NCBI GenBank assembly: GCA_011371465.1
Contig: DRQL01000117.1
Location: 1 to 13,983, forward strand
DNA: 13,983 nucleotides
Source: Gammaproteobacteria bacterium
GTDB lineage: Bacteria; Pseudomonadota; Gammaproteobacteria; DSM-19610
Direction: 5' to 3'
A program made the translations under genes and the position numbers. The notes under the pieces were generated by a model. That model did no database searches. It was not told the origin of the DNA and saw only the letters and a list, made by a program, of their open reading frames with translations. The stretch's first letter is position 1; every line of letters begins with the position of its first letter. Shown here piece after piece: positions 13,973 to 13,983 of this stretch.

Positions 13973-13983
13973 ATGAAAGACGA
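13973..13983 (+). CDS. Start of next operon gene, probably CorC/YbeX
   Basis: ATG 13973 follows AAGGA (13963-13967) with a five-base spacer and sits nine bases after the ybeY stop. Only the codons for Met-Lys-Asp are visible. In gammaproteobacteria ybeY is usually followed by corC/ybeX (CBS-domain protein linked to ion transport and ribosome stress), then lnt, so that is the likely identity. The start is seen; the name is synteny only. Confidence 0.55.

Overview
The window looks like chromosomal DNA of a gammaproteobacterium of about 60% GC, free-living and probably environmental. The evidence is the run miaB - ybeZ (PhoH-like) - ybeY - (next gene beginning at the right edge), a class A RNase P RNA close to the E. 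coli one in its conserved blocks, and a PEP-CTERM/VPLPA-type surface-protein gene, typical of exopolysaccharide-making environmental Proteobacteria. No phage, insertion sequence, CRISPR or tRNA is visible. The genus cannot be named from this sequence alone.

Layout. (1) Positions 1-2141 form a small accessory segment on the plus strand: the 3' part of a PAPS-dependent sulfotransferase gene that enters from the left edge, a very acidic 74-residue protein of unknown function, and a secreted protein with a VPLPA/PEP-CTERM sorting tail. The last gene has a convincing sigma-54 type (-24/-12) promoter, with a GGTAACC dyad and further GGTAAC copies about 100-170 bp upstream of the predicted transcription start, as expected for an enhancer-binding regulator. 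A UUCG-capped bidirectional terminator separates it from the next block. (2) Positions 2189-9906 are a central carbon block: glgA and ppc on the minus strand, zwf and pgi on the plus strand, divergent from a 117-bp region between glgA and zwf. zwf and pgi overlap by 8 bp and both use glucose-6-phosphate. GlgA extends glycogen, and Ppc supplies oxaloacetate. (3) Positions 9987-10502 encode a basic, TPR-like protein of unknown role, followed by a dispersed palindromic repeat (the 'VIPAQAGIQ' type) and a strong terminator. (4) Positions 10696-11040 are rnpB. (5) Positions 11116-13983 are the conserved RNA-metabolism operon: MiaB (tRNA thiomethylation), YbeZ (PhoH-like ATPase), YbeY (rRNA-maturation endoribonuclease) and the first codons of a following gene, by synteny corC/ybeX.

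Most of the window is housekeeping. I do not see a wholly new system. The points most worth a second look are the sigma-54/enhancer architecture in front of the PEP-CTERM gene, a five-codon leader ORF that ends on the ppc start codon with the only good ribosome binding site, two uncharacterised small proteins, and an RNase P RNA with reduced P3 and P12 helices.
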